From contig NZ_BAAARN010000005.1 of assembly GCF_039532215.1 (NCBI RefSeq), forward strand, positions 186,001 through 250,000: DNA of 64,000 nt, in the 5' to 3' direction. The stretch is from Pedococcus aerophilus (GTDB taxonomy: Bacteria > Actinomycetota > Actinomycetes > Actinomycetales > Dermatophilaceae). This document shows positions 16,406-24,668 of the stretch, in pieces (position 1 is the stretch's first letter; the number at the start of each line of letters is the position of its first letter). The notes below the pieces were generated by a model. That model saw nothing but the letters and a program-made list of their open reading frames with translations. It did no database searches and was not told the DNA's origin. Both the position numbers and the translations under genes were made by a program.

Positions 16406-16804
16406 TCAGAGGTCGCGCAGGACGCGCAGGTGTCCGCGACGACCGGTCTCGACGGCTCCCGAGGCACCCTCGTCCGACGCGCGGACCGCAGGATGCGCAG
16501 CCGAGCGGGCCTGCTGCGGCTCACCGAGGCGCGGCCGACCGGCCTCGCGGACGGCGTTGGCCAGGGCCAGCAGGTCGTCGTGGGACGGCTCGGGCTCGAC
16601 GTACTCCCCCGACAGCCGCACGATCTCCCAGCCACGGGGAGCGGTGAGCCCCTCGGCGTGGTCGCGACACAGGTCGTAGGTGTGCGGCTCGGCATACGTC
16701 GCGAGCGGGCCGACCACAGCGGTCTGGTCGGCGTAGACGTAGGTGAGTGTCGCGATGGCGGCCTTGGGGCACGCGGTGCGGGAGCACCTTCTGGACAGAC
16801 TCAC
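16406..16804 (-). CDS. DUF3499 family protein
   Basis: A 132-residue protein starting MSLSRRCSRTACPKAAIATLTYVY, with later CRDHAEGLTAPRGWEIVRL. This pattern of Cys and His residues is diagnostic of DUF3499, which is confined to actinobacteria. It probably binds one zinc ion; its role is unknown. It sits between phosphomannomutase and the divergent zincin-like gene, the order also found in mycobacteria. TAGAGT 6 nt before GTG 16804 indicates a leaderless start. The C-terminal 40 residues look disordered. Confidence 0.88.
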   Translation of the reverse strand: MSLSRRCSRTACPKAAIATLTYVYADQTAVVGPLATYAEPHTYDLCRDHAEGLTAPRGWEIVRLSGEYVEPEPSHDDLLALANAVREAGRPRLGEPQQARSAAHPAVRASDEGASGAVETGRRGHLRVLRDL

Positions 16805-16810
16805 GGGGGG

Positions 16811-16816
16811 ACTCTA
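16811..16816 (-). promoter_or_regulatory. -10 box for leaderless DUF3499 gene
   Basis: TAGAGT on the minus strand followed by six G:C pairs and GTG 16804. The divergent -10 box for the zincin-like gene lies 35 nt away, so both promoters fit in a 59-nt intergenic gap. Confidence 0.5.
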
Positions 16817-16851
16817 TGTCAGCGCCCCACAGCCGCCCGCTCGGCACGCCG

Positions 16852-16857
16852 TAGGGT
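16852..16857 (+). promoter_or_regulatory. -10 box for leaderless zincin-like gene
   Basis: TAGGGT, 6 nt before GTG 16864. It supports the GTG start and leaderless transcription. Confidence 0.5.
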
Positions 16858-16863
16858 GGTCAC

Positions 16864-17316
16864 GTGACTTCCTCCGGCCCGTCAGCGGCCCGCGCCAGGG
16901 ACCCCCGCCGAGACCGCCACGGCCGCGGTGTCCGGGGACCGTTGGCCTGGCCGTCGGTGCCGGCGATGGTGTCTCGTCGCGAGCGGTTCGACGACCTCGT
17001 CCTCGACAGCGCCGCTCGCCTGGAGGGCCGGCTCGGACCGCGGTTCCACGAGGTGGAGTTCGCCGTGGAGGACGTGCCGACGAGCGAGCCTGCCCCGTGG
17101 GAGCGCGACGGCGTCCCCCTCGGTCGGGTGTTCCCCGCCCACGGACGACAGCCCGCCCGCATCGTCATCTACCGCCGACCCATCGAGGCGCGTGCGCAGG
17201 ACCAGCGCGAGCTGACCGCCGTCGTCGGCGACGTGGTCGTGGAGCAGGTCGCGGCCCTGTTCGGTGTGCAGCCCGGGGACCTCGACCCGCGCTACGGCGA
17301 CGTGGACGGCGACTGA
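16864..17316 (+). CDS. Zincin-like metallopeptidase family protein lacking HExxH
   Basis: A 150-residue protein resembling the zincin-like family next to DUF3499 in actinobacteria. The body (about residues 40-145) has the family order: RRERFDDLVLDSAARLE, then IVIYRRPIE, then VVGDVVVEQVAALFGV. The last segment sits where active relatives carry HExxH, but here both histidines are Val and Val/Ala (VEQVA). The protein is therefore unlikely to bind catalytic zinc. The Arg-rich N-terminus (first 35 residues) looks disordered. The role is unknown. Confidence 0.7.
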   Translation: MTSSGPSAARARDPRRDRHGRGVRGPLAWPSVPAMVSRRERFDDLVLDSAARLEGRLGPRFHEVEFAVEDVPTSEPAPWERDGVPLGRVFPAHGRQPARIVIYRRPIEARAQDQRELTAVVGDVVVEQVAALFGVQPGDLDPRYGDVDGD

Positions 17317-17398
17317 GTCGCTGTACACCGGTCCGCCGCCGGACCCCGGGGCGCCCAGCGCCTGACCACCGGCAGCCGGCGCCCAGCCACAGGGGCGT

Positions 17399-18889
17399 CT
17401 AGCGCCGGACCTCGCGCAGGCCGACGGTCGTCGTCCGCAGGGCGGTGTCGCGCAGTGGCGTGGTGGTCACCAAGGTCCCTGACGCGTCGGCCAGGGTGGA
17501 CACGACTCCCGCGTGCAGCTCGCCGGTGCCCGACGTCCGGTGCACCCACACCGAGCGCGACCCGGTGGCGTCCACGGCCACCGTCGAGTCCTCGGGGACG
17601 GTGAGTCGCACCGACTTCTGCTCGCCGCGGGCATCGACGGTGACGACCTCCACCCCGGCCGGGGCGCCGGTCGCCGTCAGCGCCAGCTGGCGCGCGAGCG
17701 GCTTGGCAGCACCCGCCGGGTCCACCAGCGGCATTCCTGCCACCCCCGTGACCGGAGGTGTGGAGGAGGTCCAGGCGAGGTCACCGGGAGCCGGTGCGAC
17801 GCCGCGGGTGACGAGTGCACCGGCGACGACGGGCACGTCGGCGCGCACCTGGATCGCGACGACGTCCTTCGGCAGCTTGCTGAGGTCGATGTCGCGGACC
17901 TGTCCCCCGTCGATGCGGGTCACACCGCCCGTGGGCAGGGCCCGCGGCCCCTGGCGGGTCAGCACGCGGGCCTGGACGACCGCCTCGCCGTCGCCGGGCA
18001 CCGCCACCCGCAGCACGGCGGCGCCGTCGACCTGGACGGCCGGGACCACCTGGTCGCGGGACGGGTCTGCTGCCGGGACCGCGTCGTCCGAGCCGGCCGA
18101 CCGCGTGCCGTCCAGCCACAGGTCGTTGACCACGGCGGAGACGACGCCGCCCTCGGCGACGACGTGCACGACGGGGGCCGTCAGGTCACCGGAGATCGAG
18201 TCGAGCAGGAAGGCGGTGCGACCGCGGGCCGGGACGACCAGGCCCTTGCCCTGCGAGGTGGCGACGGCTCCGTCCGGGCCGTGCAACGTCACGTCGACCG
18301 TGACGGGGTTGCCGCCGGGGTTGGTGAGCACCAGTCGTTCCTGCCGTCCGGGCGCCCCGCCACCGGCGAGGATCCAGGACTCGGCCGCAGCCGCGGTGCA
18401 GGGGGCCGAGACGAGCGCCCGGCGGTCCCCGGTGGGCCGAAGCCAGGACTGCGTGGCGGCGAGCCCGGGGGCCAGCGACTGCGTGGCCGTGACGAGGGCG
18501 CCGGTGACCGCCGTGAGGTCGGTCGTGGCGTTGGCGGCGCGACCGGTCACCGGCGCGCCCGCGGCTGCGCCCGGGAGCCGGGTCAGGACCAGCGAGCCCG
18601 GGGTGGCGGAAGGGGTGGTGCCGGTGAGCGTGCGCAGCGGGGCCGAGGCCGCGGCGACGCGGGGAGTCACCTGGACGTCGTCCAGCCCTTCGACGCCCTC
18701 GAGCTCGGGACCGGGGCAGGCGACGGCAGAGCCACGTACCGCGTCGGTCGCGCTGCGGGCGGTGTCGACTGCCGCGGGGGCGGGGCCGACCGCGAGGGCG
18801 CCTTGTACCTGGGCTGCACCGAGGACGAGTCCGACCCCGGCCGCGGCGACGACGGTGGCCCGGGCGACGCCGGTCACCAGGGGGTTCAT
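17399..18889 (-). CDS. DUF5719 family exported protein
   Basis: A 496-residue protein with an N-terminal hydrophobic segment (about residues 8-32) acting as signal or anchor, then an Ala/Val/Thr-rich beta-type extracellular region with no Cys pairs except near residue 60. This matches DUF5719 proteins, which follow the large GT2 membrane protein in actinobacteria. Its ATG overlaps the stop of that gene by 4 nt, so the two are translationally coupled and probably act together at the cell surface. The function is unknown. Confidence 0.75.
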   Translation of the reverse strand: MNPLVTGVARATVVAAAGVGLVLGAAQVQGALAVGPAPAAVDTARSATDAVRGSAVACPGPELEGVEGLDDVQVTPRVAAASAPLRTLTGTTPSATPGSLVLTRLPGAAAGAPVTGRAANATTDLTAVTGALVTATQSLAPGLAATQSWLRPTGDRRALVSAPCTAAAAESWILAGGGAPGRQERLVLTNPGGNPVTVDVTLHGPDGAVATSQGKGLVVPARGRTAFLLDSISGDLTAPVVHVVAEGGVVSAVVNDLWLDGTRSAGSDDAVPAADPSRDQVVPAVQVDGAAVLRVAVPGDGEAVVQARVLTRQGPRALPTGGVTRIDGGQVRDIDLSKLPKDVVAIQVRADVPVVAGALVTRGVAPAPGDLAWTSSTPPVTGVAGMPLVDPAGAAKPLARQLALTATGAPAGVEVVTVDARGEQKSVRLTVPEDSTVAVDATGSRSVWVHRTSGTGELHAGVVSTLADASGTLVTTTPLRDTALRTTTVGLREVRR

Positions 18890-21800
18890 CGGCGCCTCCT
18901 CGACGCGCGCGTCCCGAACGGGATCGCGAGGAAGACGACGAGCAGCAGCGCGGCGCCCTGGACCCAGCGCCACAGCGGGGAGACGGGCAGCACCTCGACC
19001 GAGATCGAGTGAGCGCCGGCCGGCAGGGCATAGGTCGCGCCGTCGCTGCTGGGCGCCACGACGTCGCCGTCGACGCTCACCCTCGCGTGGCGCACCCACT
19101 CGGACGCCTCGGCGAGGACGAGCACCGTCTTGGGCGGCACCACGGCGCGCGCCACGAGCCGCGCGTGGTCGCCGTCGACGGGCAGCGCCTGCTCGCTGGC
19201 GCCTGTGACGAGTCGCGCGCGAGCCGGGGCGAGGGCGTCGTCGCGCGCCTGACCACCACCGGGCAGGACCCGCCAGAACGTCACGCCCTCGTGCTCACCG
19301 AGTCGGCTCAGCCCGGCGGTTCCGTCGAGCACGCGGACGCGAGGGTCGGACCCGTCGGTCCGCAGGCCGACGAAGCCCACCGCGAGGTCGGACAGGTCGC
19401 GGGCCGGGTCCAGCTCGCGGGGGGCCGCGCCCGTCTCGAAGAGGTGGCCGACGGCGGCAGTCAGCGCCGTCGGGTCGGGACGGCCCGCGGTGGTCGCGGG
19501 CAGGACCCGGGCGACCTCGCCCGGCTCGCGCCCCAGCAGCGACCAGGCCAGCCCGGAGGCCTCTGGCTCGAGGAGCAGCATGCGGTTGGCGACGCCGCTC
19601 TCGGCCTGGTCGATCGCGACCGCGGGGCGTGGGTCGGTGAACGTGCCGAGGGTGTCGCCGAGCGTGCGCCACGTGGTCCAGCCGAGGGAGGCGATGACGG
19701 AGACGATGACGGCGGCGGCGATCGGCCAGCGCACGAGCGCCACCCAGCCCCCGGTCGCGTGGCGCACGGCCAGGCCCTGGGTGCCGAGCAGGGCCGCCGC
19801 GAGCAGGGCGAGCGCCAGGAGGAACAAGCCGGTCCCCGACCACGCGGTCACCGGGTCCCCCGCACCGGGCTCGCCGACCGGGACGGTGGCCAGGACCAGG
19901 CGCGGTGCCACGACGGCATACGCGAGGCCCACCAGGCCCAGCCCGGCGAGGGCGGTGGCCGCCCACCCGCGGCCCGCACCGCCGCGGACCAGGCCGAGGA
20001 CGCCGGCCAGCACGATGGGGGCCGAGATGAGCACGGGGTATGACGCGGGGCCACCCGGGTGAAGCAGCGCAAGCTCCCAGGGCAGGGCTTGGCCCTGACC
20101 CCAGACCGACAAGCCGGGGCCGGTGAGCAGGAGGTGCGGTTGCTCGGCGAGGGTCTGCACCCACGGTCCGAGGAGGAGCACCGGGCCGACGAGCAGGGCC
20201 AGGCCGCGGACCCGGGCCGCACCGTGGCCCAGCACGACCACCGCGATCGCGACGACCGCGGCCAGGGGCAGGTAGGTGGGGACGAAGGCCCCGAGCGCTG
20301 CCGTCCCGAGGACGGTCGCCGCCGTGACCGTGGCCGACCCGCCGGCCCGGGCGGCGAGCGCGAACCCGGCCACCACGAGCGGGAGCAGCACCGCTGCGAC
20401 GACGGCGCCGAGTCGACCAGCCGCCACCGCGGTGGTGAGCACCGCGGTGCTCCCCCACGCCAGTGCGGCCAGCCCGCGCGGCCAGGCCGAGCGGGTGACG
20501 ACGCGACCGGCGAGGTACGCCGTGAGGGTGGCCAGCGGCATCGCGAGCGTGACGAGCACGGCGATCGCCGCACCCGCCGGACTGTCGGGGGCGTCGACGA
20601 CGGGCAGGTGGGTGAGCAGCCAGGCGAGGGCGGCCAGGACGACGAGGTGCGGGCCCTGCTCGCCGGACTGGCCCAGGCCGGCGCCGTGCCAGCCGTCGAG
20701 CCACGCGTGCCAGGTCGTGCCGGCGGTGGCGCGGACGCCGAGGAGCTCCCCGCCGACCAGGCCCTGCGAGATCCGGTCGAAGGTGCCGCCACCGAGGGAC
20801 CTGGACGCCACGGCAGTGGTGACGGTGACGAGCAGGACGGCGAGCAGACCGGGGTTGCGGGACAGGCGGGAGGCCCAGGTGGAACCCAGCACGTGCAGGT
20901 CCTGGACGTCCTCGTCGACCGGTCCGGGCTCGACGACGTCCTTGGTCGTGGTGCTCCCCATGTGCCCGTCGTCGAAGGCCACCTGGTCGTGGACGAGGTC
21001 GCCGGTGTGGCGCAGGACGGTCGATGCCGGGACGAACAGCCCGGCCAGGTCACGACGGCGCACCGTCCGGGTGCCCCGCGAGCGCCACCGGGCACCGAGG
21101 ACGCGCCAGGGGGTCAGCACGGCACCGACATCGGACAGCTCGGCCCAGGCGGCGCGCGGGCGCTTGGCCACGAGCAGGGCCAGGGCGGCGGCGACGCTCG
21201 ACGCGGCGATCCACGCGGTGAGGAACGGAAGCGACCACCAGGCGCAACGGGTGAGGGCGACTCGCCGGGCCTGCCGACGCCGTCGGGTCGTGCTGTCACG
21301 GTCACTGCCGTGGTCGACACGTGGACCGACGTCGCCGAGGTCGCCGAGGAGCCCGGCGTCGGCCGGTTCGACGTGGCCGGGGTCGGCCGGCAGGGCTGTC
21401 GCGCCGGTGCGCAGCGTCGCCCTGGGGACCACGACGACGCGCCGACCCGACTGGTGGGCCCGCCACGAGAGGTCGACGTCGGCGCCGAACGCGCCCAGGA
21501 CGCTGTCACCACCGCCGAGGCGGTCGAAGAGCTCGCGCTCGACGAGCATCCCGGTCGCCGGGACGGCCAGGACGTCGGAGCGGCGGTCGTACTGTCCTTG
21601 GTCGGGCTCACCGACGACGGGAGAAGGGATGACCCGTCCGGTGCGGGTCAGCTGGACGCCGACCGAGCGCAGCGCCCCGGGCACGGTCCAGTCGAGGAGC
21701 TTGGGACCGGCGATCCCGACCGAGTCGGATCCGCGCACCGCGTCGAGCAGGCGGGCCAGCGTCATGGGGGCGGCCGCGCTGTCGGACGTCAGCACCCACA

Positions 21801-22164
21801 GGTGCTCGCGAGCCACCGCCTCGGCATCCGGGTCCTGCTGTGCTGCAACGGTTTCGAGGCCGTCGAGCGCATCGTGCACAGCCCGGGCGACCGACGCGGT
21901 CCCGGGCACCGTGACGTAGACGGTGTCGGGGATAGCCGCCGCGACGCCGTCATGGGCGCGGACGACCTCCACGGCGTTGCCGTCGCCACCGGGGTCGACG
22001 ACGACGAGGCGGTCCGGCTGGCGGGTCTGGCGGGCGAGGGAGTCGAGGGTCTCCCCCAGTGCCGACGAAGGGCCCCGCAGGAGGAGCACCGCGGTCACCG
22101 TCGCCCCCGACACGGCGGGGCCGGCGGAGGCGTCGGTCATGCCGTGGGGTGGAGCAAGTGTCAT
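18886..22164 (-). CDS. Large membrane-anchored glycosyltransferase family 2
   Basis: A 1092-residue protein. The N-terminal GT2 domain (about residues 22-290) has LVVVDPGGDG, a degenerate form of the usual DDGS motif, and FGADVDLSWRAHQSG as the ED-like acceptor motif. It is followed by about a dozen helices (residues 300-860), an extracellular domain and a final helix near residue 1070 with a basic tail. The layout resembles large actinobacterial GT2 proteins encoded beside whiB2. It lies 33 nt after whiB2 and couples to DUF5719. The sugar is unknown. MTDASAG, eight residues in, is an alternative start. Confidence 0.78.
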   Translation of the reverse strand: MTLAPPHGMTDASAGPAVSGATVTAVLLLRGPSSALGETLDSLARQTRQPDRLVVVDPGGDGNAVEVVRAHDGVAAAIPDTVYVTVPGTASVARAVHDALDGLETVAAQQDPDAEAVAREHLWVLTSDSAAAPMTLARLLDAVRGSDSVGIAGPKLLDWTVPGALRSVGVQLTRTGRVIPSPVVGEPDQGQYDRRSDVLAVPATGMLVERELFDRLGGGDSVLGAFGADVDLSWRAHQSGRRVVVVPRATLRTGATALPADPGHVEPADAGLLGDLGDVGPRVDHGSDRDSTTRRRRQARRVALTRCAWWSLPFLTAWIAASSVAAALALLVAKRPRAAWAELSDVGAVLTPWRVLGARWRSRGTRTVRRRDLAGLFVPASTVLRHTGDLVHDQVAFDDGHMGSTTTKDVVEPGPVDEDVQDLHVLGSTWASRLSRNPGLLAVLLVTVTTAVASRSLGGGTFDRISQGLVGGELLGVRATAGTTWHAWLDGWHGAGLGQSGEQGPHLVVLAALAWLLTHLPVVDAPDSPAGAAIAVLVTLAMPLATLTAYLAGRVVTRSAWPRGLAALAWGSTAVLTTAVAAGRLGAVVAAVLLPLVVAGFALAARAGGSATVTAATVLGTAALGAFVPTYLPLAAVVAIAVVVLGHGAARVRGLALLVGPVLLLGPWVQTLAEQPHLLLTGPGLSVWGQGQALPWELALLHPGGPASYPVLISAPIVLAGVLGLVRGGAGRGWAATALAGLGLVGLAYAVVAPRLVLATVPVGEPGAGDPVTAWSGTGLFLLALALLAAALLGTQGLAVRHATGGWVALVRWPIAAAVIVSVIASLGWTTWRTLGDTLGTFTDPRPAVAIDQAESGVANRMLLLEPEASGLAWSLLGREPGEVARVLPATTAGRPDPTALTAAVGHLFETGAAPRELDPARDLSDLAVGFVGLRTDGSDPRVRVLDGTAGLSRLGEHEGVTFWRVLPGGGQARDDALAPARARLVTGASEQALPVDGDHARLVARAVVPPKTVLVLAEASEWVRHARVSVDGDVVAPSSDGATYALPAGAHSISVEVLPVSPLWRWVQGAALLLVVFLAIPFGTRASRRRR

Positions 22165-22197
22165 GAGTGCGTCACGGGGATGTCGCCTCCGGGGCGA

Positions 22198-22461
22198 CTA
22201 GACCGCACGCTTCTTGAGCTTGCGGCGCTCACGCTCGGACAGACCGCCCCAGATGCCGAAGCGCTCGTCGTTGGACAGGGCGTACTCGAGGCACTCGGAC
22301 CGCACCTCGCACCCGACGCAGACCTTCTTGGCCTCGCGCGTCGAGCCACCCTTCTCGGGGAAGAACGCCTCGGGATCCGTCTGGGCGCAGAGCGAACGCT
22401 CCTGCCAGGACATCTCTGTGTCGTCGCCGCCGTCCAGGGCGACCAACTGAAGTTCGTGCAC
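22198..22461 (-). CDS. whmD: WhiB-family iron-sulfur regulator, WhiB2/WhmD type
   Basis: An 87-residue protein with four Cys in the WhiB order (SLCAQT, KVCVGCEVRSEC) that hold a [4Fe-4S] cluster, the GIWGG turn, and a basic RRKLKK tail. WhmD controls septation and cell division in mycobacteria. The neighbours (DUF3499, phosphomannomutase, fbiA) match the whiB2 locus there. I start at GTG 22461, which follows GAGGAGG at a good distance; the frame is open 17 residues further. A clear promoter lies at 22517-22546. Confidence 0.92.
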   Translation of the reverse strand: MHELQLVALDGGDDTEMSWQERSLCAQTDPEAFFPEKGGSTREAKKVCVGCEVRSECLEYALSNDERFGIWGGLSERERRKLKKRAV

Positions 22462-22516
22462 GGCTTCCTCCTCGACCCGGTGCCGTTGCTGCCACCGACC
22501 CGATGACAACAATGGA

Positions 22517-22546
22517 ATTACACGCGTGTCATACGTGGTTCGTCAA
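22517..22546 (-). promoter_or_regulatory. Sigma70-type promoter of whmD with palindrome in the spacer
   Basis: Minus strand: -35 TTGACG (22546-22541), an 18-nt spacer and -10 TGTAAT (22522-22517). Unlike most promoters in the window, both boxes are visible. The 10-bp palindrome ACACGCGTGT (22520-22529) overlaps the -10 box and the spacer, so it is well placed to be an operator. The predicted leader is about 48 nt and includes the ribosome binding site. Confidence 0.6.
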
Positions 22547-22664
22547 GCGGAAGTCTGATATTTGCCCGATTCTGTGAACCTTGATAGTGGCGTGGCGTCC
22601 CGCCGCCGTCCCCAGCACCACGCTGAGCACGGGGTACGCAGCAGTCTCCACCACGTGGCGTAGG

Positions 22665-22937
22665 TCAGCTCGGGCGGTCGACGTAGAGGGCTCGAGCCGG
22701 GCACCAGAGCACCGCTGCGGACCGCGCTTCGGCCCCGTCGTCGCGTCCACCGTCGTCTGCTCCGAGCACCACGGGGTACCCCCACTCGTCGAGACGGACG
22801 CTGCCCGGCAGCAGGGTCGCGCACACCCCGTGACCGGTGCAGGCGACCCGGTCCACGCGCAGCACGGGCGGCTCGGGACGAGCGGACCGGGAGGTGCGTG
22901 GGGCGAGTGCGTGGTCAGCGGGCGAGGGCGTGGTCAT
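22665..22937 (-). CDS. Ferredoxin, probable [3Fe-4S] type
   Basis: A 90-residue protein. The first two ligands are in CTGHGVC (C-x5-C) and the third in WCPARAL, the arrangement of single-cluster [3Fe-4S] ferredoxins that serve oxidoreductases or P450s. The N-terminal 28 residues are Ala/Pro/Arg-rich. It is the last gene of a five-gene operon and overlaps the NuoF-like gene by 23 nt. It probably carries electrons from or to that flavoprotein in the cytoplasm. Confidence 0.8.
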   Translation of the reverse strand: MTTPSPADHALAPRTSRSARPEPPVLRVDRVACTGHGVCATLLPGSVRLDEWGYPVVLGADDGGRDDGAEARSAAVLWCPARALYVDRPS

Positions 22938-24111
22938 GGTTGCTCCTGGGGGTCTGGCCTGCGGCGCAGCGGCCGCGGGCGTGGTCGTCGAGGTGGTCGG
23001 ACAGCGCCCGCAGGGCCGAGGTGACCAGGCCCGCGACCCCGTCGGGGAAGCGGCAGGCGCCCCTCCCCCTCACCGACCGGGGCCGCCGCTCGAGCCGCTC
23101 CCGTGCGGCGCGGTGGACGTGGCCGTTCCCGCCCGCCGGCCCCGGTTCGGCCGGCCCCGGGACCGACCGATCCCACGCTGGAGCGGTCCTCCGGAGCCCG
23201 GCCCCGGGGACAGCCAGCTCCCGCCAGTCGGCGGCGATCGCCGGCAGGCCGAACATGCAGGGCCCGCACTGGCCGGCGCTCTCCCCGGCGGCGTGGTCGA
23301 GCCACGCCGCGAGCGCGTCCACCGGGCACACGGCGGGGTCCAGCACGTGGACGACTCCCGGACCGGGCGATCCTCCGTATGGCGCGAGGCCGGCCCGCGA
23401 CCACGTCACCGTGGCCGCCTCCTCGGGTCGCAGCACGACGCCTCCGAGCCCGCCAATGACGACCGGACCGGTCCGACCGGGGTCTGCGCCTGCTGCGGCC
23501 AGCAGCTGTGCCAAGGGTGTACCGGCCACCGTCTCGACGATCCCCGGCCTCGGCACAGCGCCGCCGACGGCGACGAGGCGGGGGCCGGGCTCGTCCGGGA
23601 GCCCGAGGCCGCGGAACCACGTCGGCCCGTCGACGCGGTCGACGACCTGGGCCACCCGCCACAGGGTCTCGGCGTTGAGCACGACCGTCGGGGCGATGCG
23701 CCGTCCGTCGCTGTCCGCTCCCCCGGCGACGAACGGGGCCCGCTTCGTCATCGGTCTGGCCAGGCCGCCCCGGGCGAGCGAGATGAGGGAGGTCTCCTCG
23801 GACGAGACGTACCTCGCGGGCGCCGCGAGGACGTCGAGCCCGGCCACCCGCAACCGGGCCTCGGTCGCGGAGCCGCGGTGGGCGGCATACCGGACCCTGC
23901 TGCCGGCGACGAGGGTCGCGCCGCGCACGAGCTCGGGGAGGTGGTGCTCGACGACGAAGGCGTCCTTGACGGCGCCGATCTCGCCGTCGCACGCGTTGAC
24001 GATGAGGCTCGCCCCGTGGCGGTGGGCGGCAGCCACCTTGGTCGCGGTGCTGAAGGCGGCGCCACCGCGGCCGGTGAGGCCGGCCTGCTCGAGGAGGTCG
24101 ACCAGGCTCAT
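22915..24111 (-). CDS. NuoF-like NADH dehydrogenase 51-kDa family flavoprotein
   Basis: A 398-residue protein related to the NuoF/51-kDa subunit. GRGGAAFSTATK matches the FMN/NADH-binding start, and NACDGEIGAVKD matches the NADEGEPGTFKD motif with substitutions. The iron-sulfur end has ESAGQCGPC followed by GRGACRFPDG, so the first Cys of the usual SCGxCxPC motif is Ala. It probably oxidises NAD(P)H and passes electrons to the adjacent ferredoxin or heme protein. ATG 24111 overlaps the preceding gene by 4 nt. Confidence 0.75.
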   Translation of the reverse strand: MSLVDLLEQAGLTGRGGAAFSTATKVAAAHRHGASLIVNACDGEIGAVKDAFVVEHHLPELVRGATLVAGSRVRYAAHRGSATEARLRVAGLDVLAAPARYVSSEETSLISLARGGLARPMTKRAPFVAGGADSDGRRIAPTVVLNAETLWRVAQVVDRVDGPTWFRGLGLPDEPGPRLVAVGGAVPRPGIVETVAGTPLAQLLAAAGADPGRTGPVVIGGLGGVVLRPEEAATVTWSRAGLAPYGGSPGPGVVHVLDPAVCPVDALAAWLDHAAGESAGQCGPCMFGLPAIAADWRELAVPGAGLRRTAPAWDRSVPGPAEPGPAGGNGHVHRAARERLERRPRSVRGRGACRFPDGVAGLVTSALRALSDHLDDHARGRCAAGQTPRSNHDHALAR

Positions 24112-24668
24112 GACCACTCCTGCACGAGGACGGCGCGGCGTCGGTCGTGGTCGGCGGTGCCGGACATCGCCCGCCACGCGAGGGCGAGGCACCCCACGAC
24201 GGCGCAGGCGACCGGGACCAGGCGCAGCAGCGGCTGGTCCGCGGTGCCCATGGCGTAGCCGTGCACCAGAGCCAGCGGCCACAGCGCGAATGCCGTGAGG
24301 TGCACCGCCCGCCAGGCGCGCCGTGAAAGCCGGTGGCGCAGGAGGGACGTGGTGACGACGGCGAGGACGAGGTCGAAGGCGAGGGTGCCGAGGCCGACCC
24401 ACACCGGCTCGTAGCCCGCCGTGAACGGCACGACGGCCGACACCCAGCCGATGTCGACGTACGTCTCGGCCACGGCGGTGACGATGTGGGCGAGCAGGAA
24501 GACCGAGGTCCCGAGGGCCAGCGACCGGTGCAGCCCGACCACGACCGTCTGGCTCACCGCCCGGCTCCGTCGCCCGGCGGTGAGGGCGCCGAGGACCAGG
24601 ACGGCGGTGAGGAGCACGATGCTCGCGGTGCCGGTCGCCCGCGAGGCGAACCACAGGACCTCGTTCAT
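24108..24668 (-). CDS. Ferric-reductase-like transmembrane heme protein
   Basis: A 186-residue membrane protein with five to six helices. His residues in HRSLAL, LLAHIV, VHLTAF and LVHGYAMG are spaced as in ferric reductase-like (MsrQ/YedZ/FRD) domains, where they bind two hemes b. It would move electrons across the membrane. It is encoded between ApbE and the NuoF-like flavoprotein, and start and stop overlap both neighbours by 4 nt. ATG 24668 is chosen because of that overlap and because it precedes the first helix. Confidence 0.78.
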   Translation of the reverse strand: MNEVLWFASRATGTASIVLLTAVLVLGALTAGRRSRAVSQTVVVGLHRSLALGTSVFLLAHIVTAVAETYVDIGWVSAVVPFTAGYEPVWVGLGTLAFDLVLAVVTTSLLRHRLSRRAWRAVHLTAFALWPLALVHGYAMGTADQPLLRLVPVACAVVGCLALAWRAMSGTADHDRRRAVLVQEWS

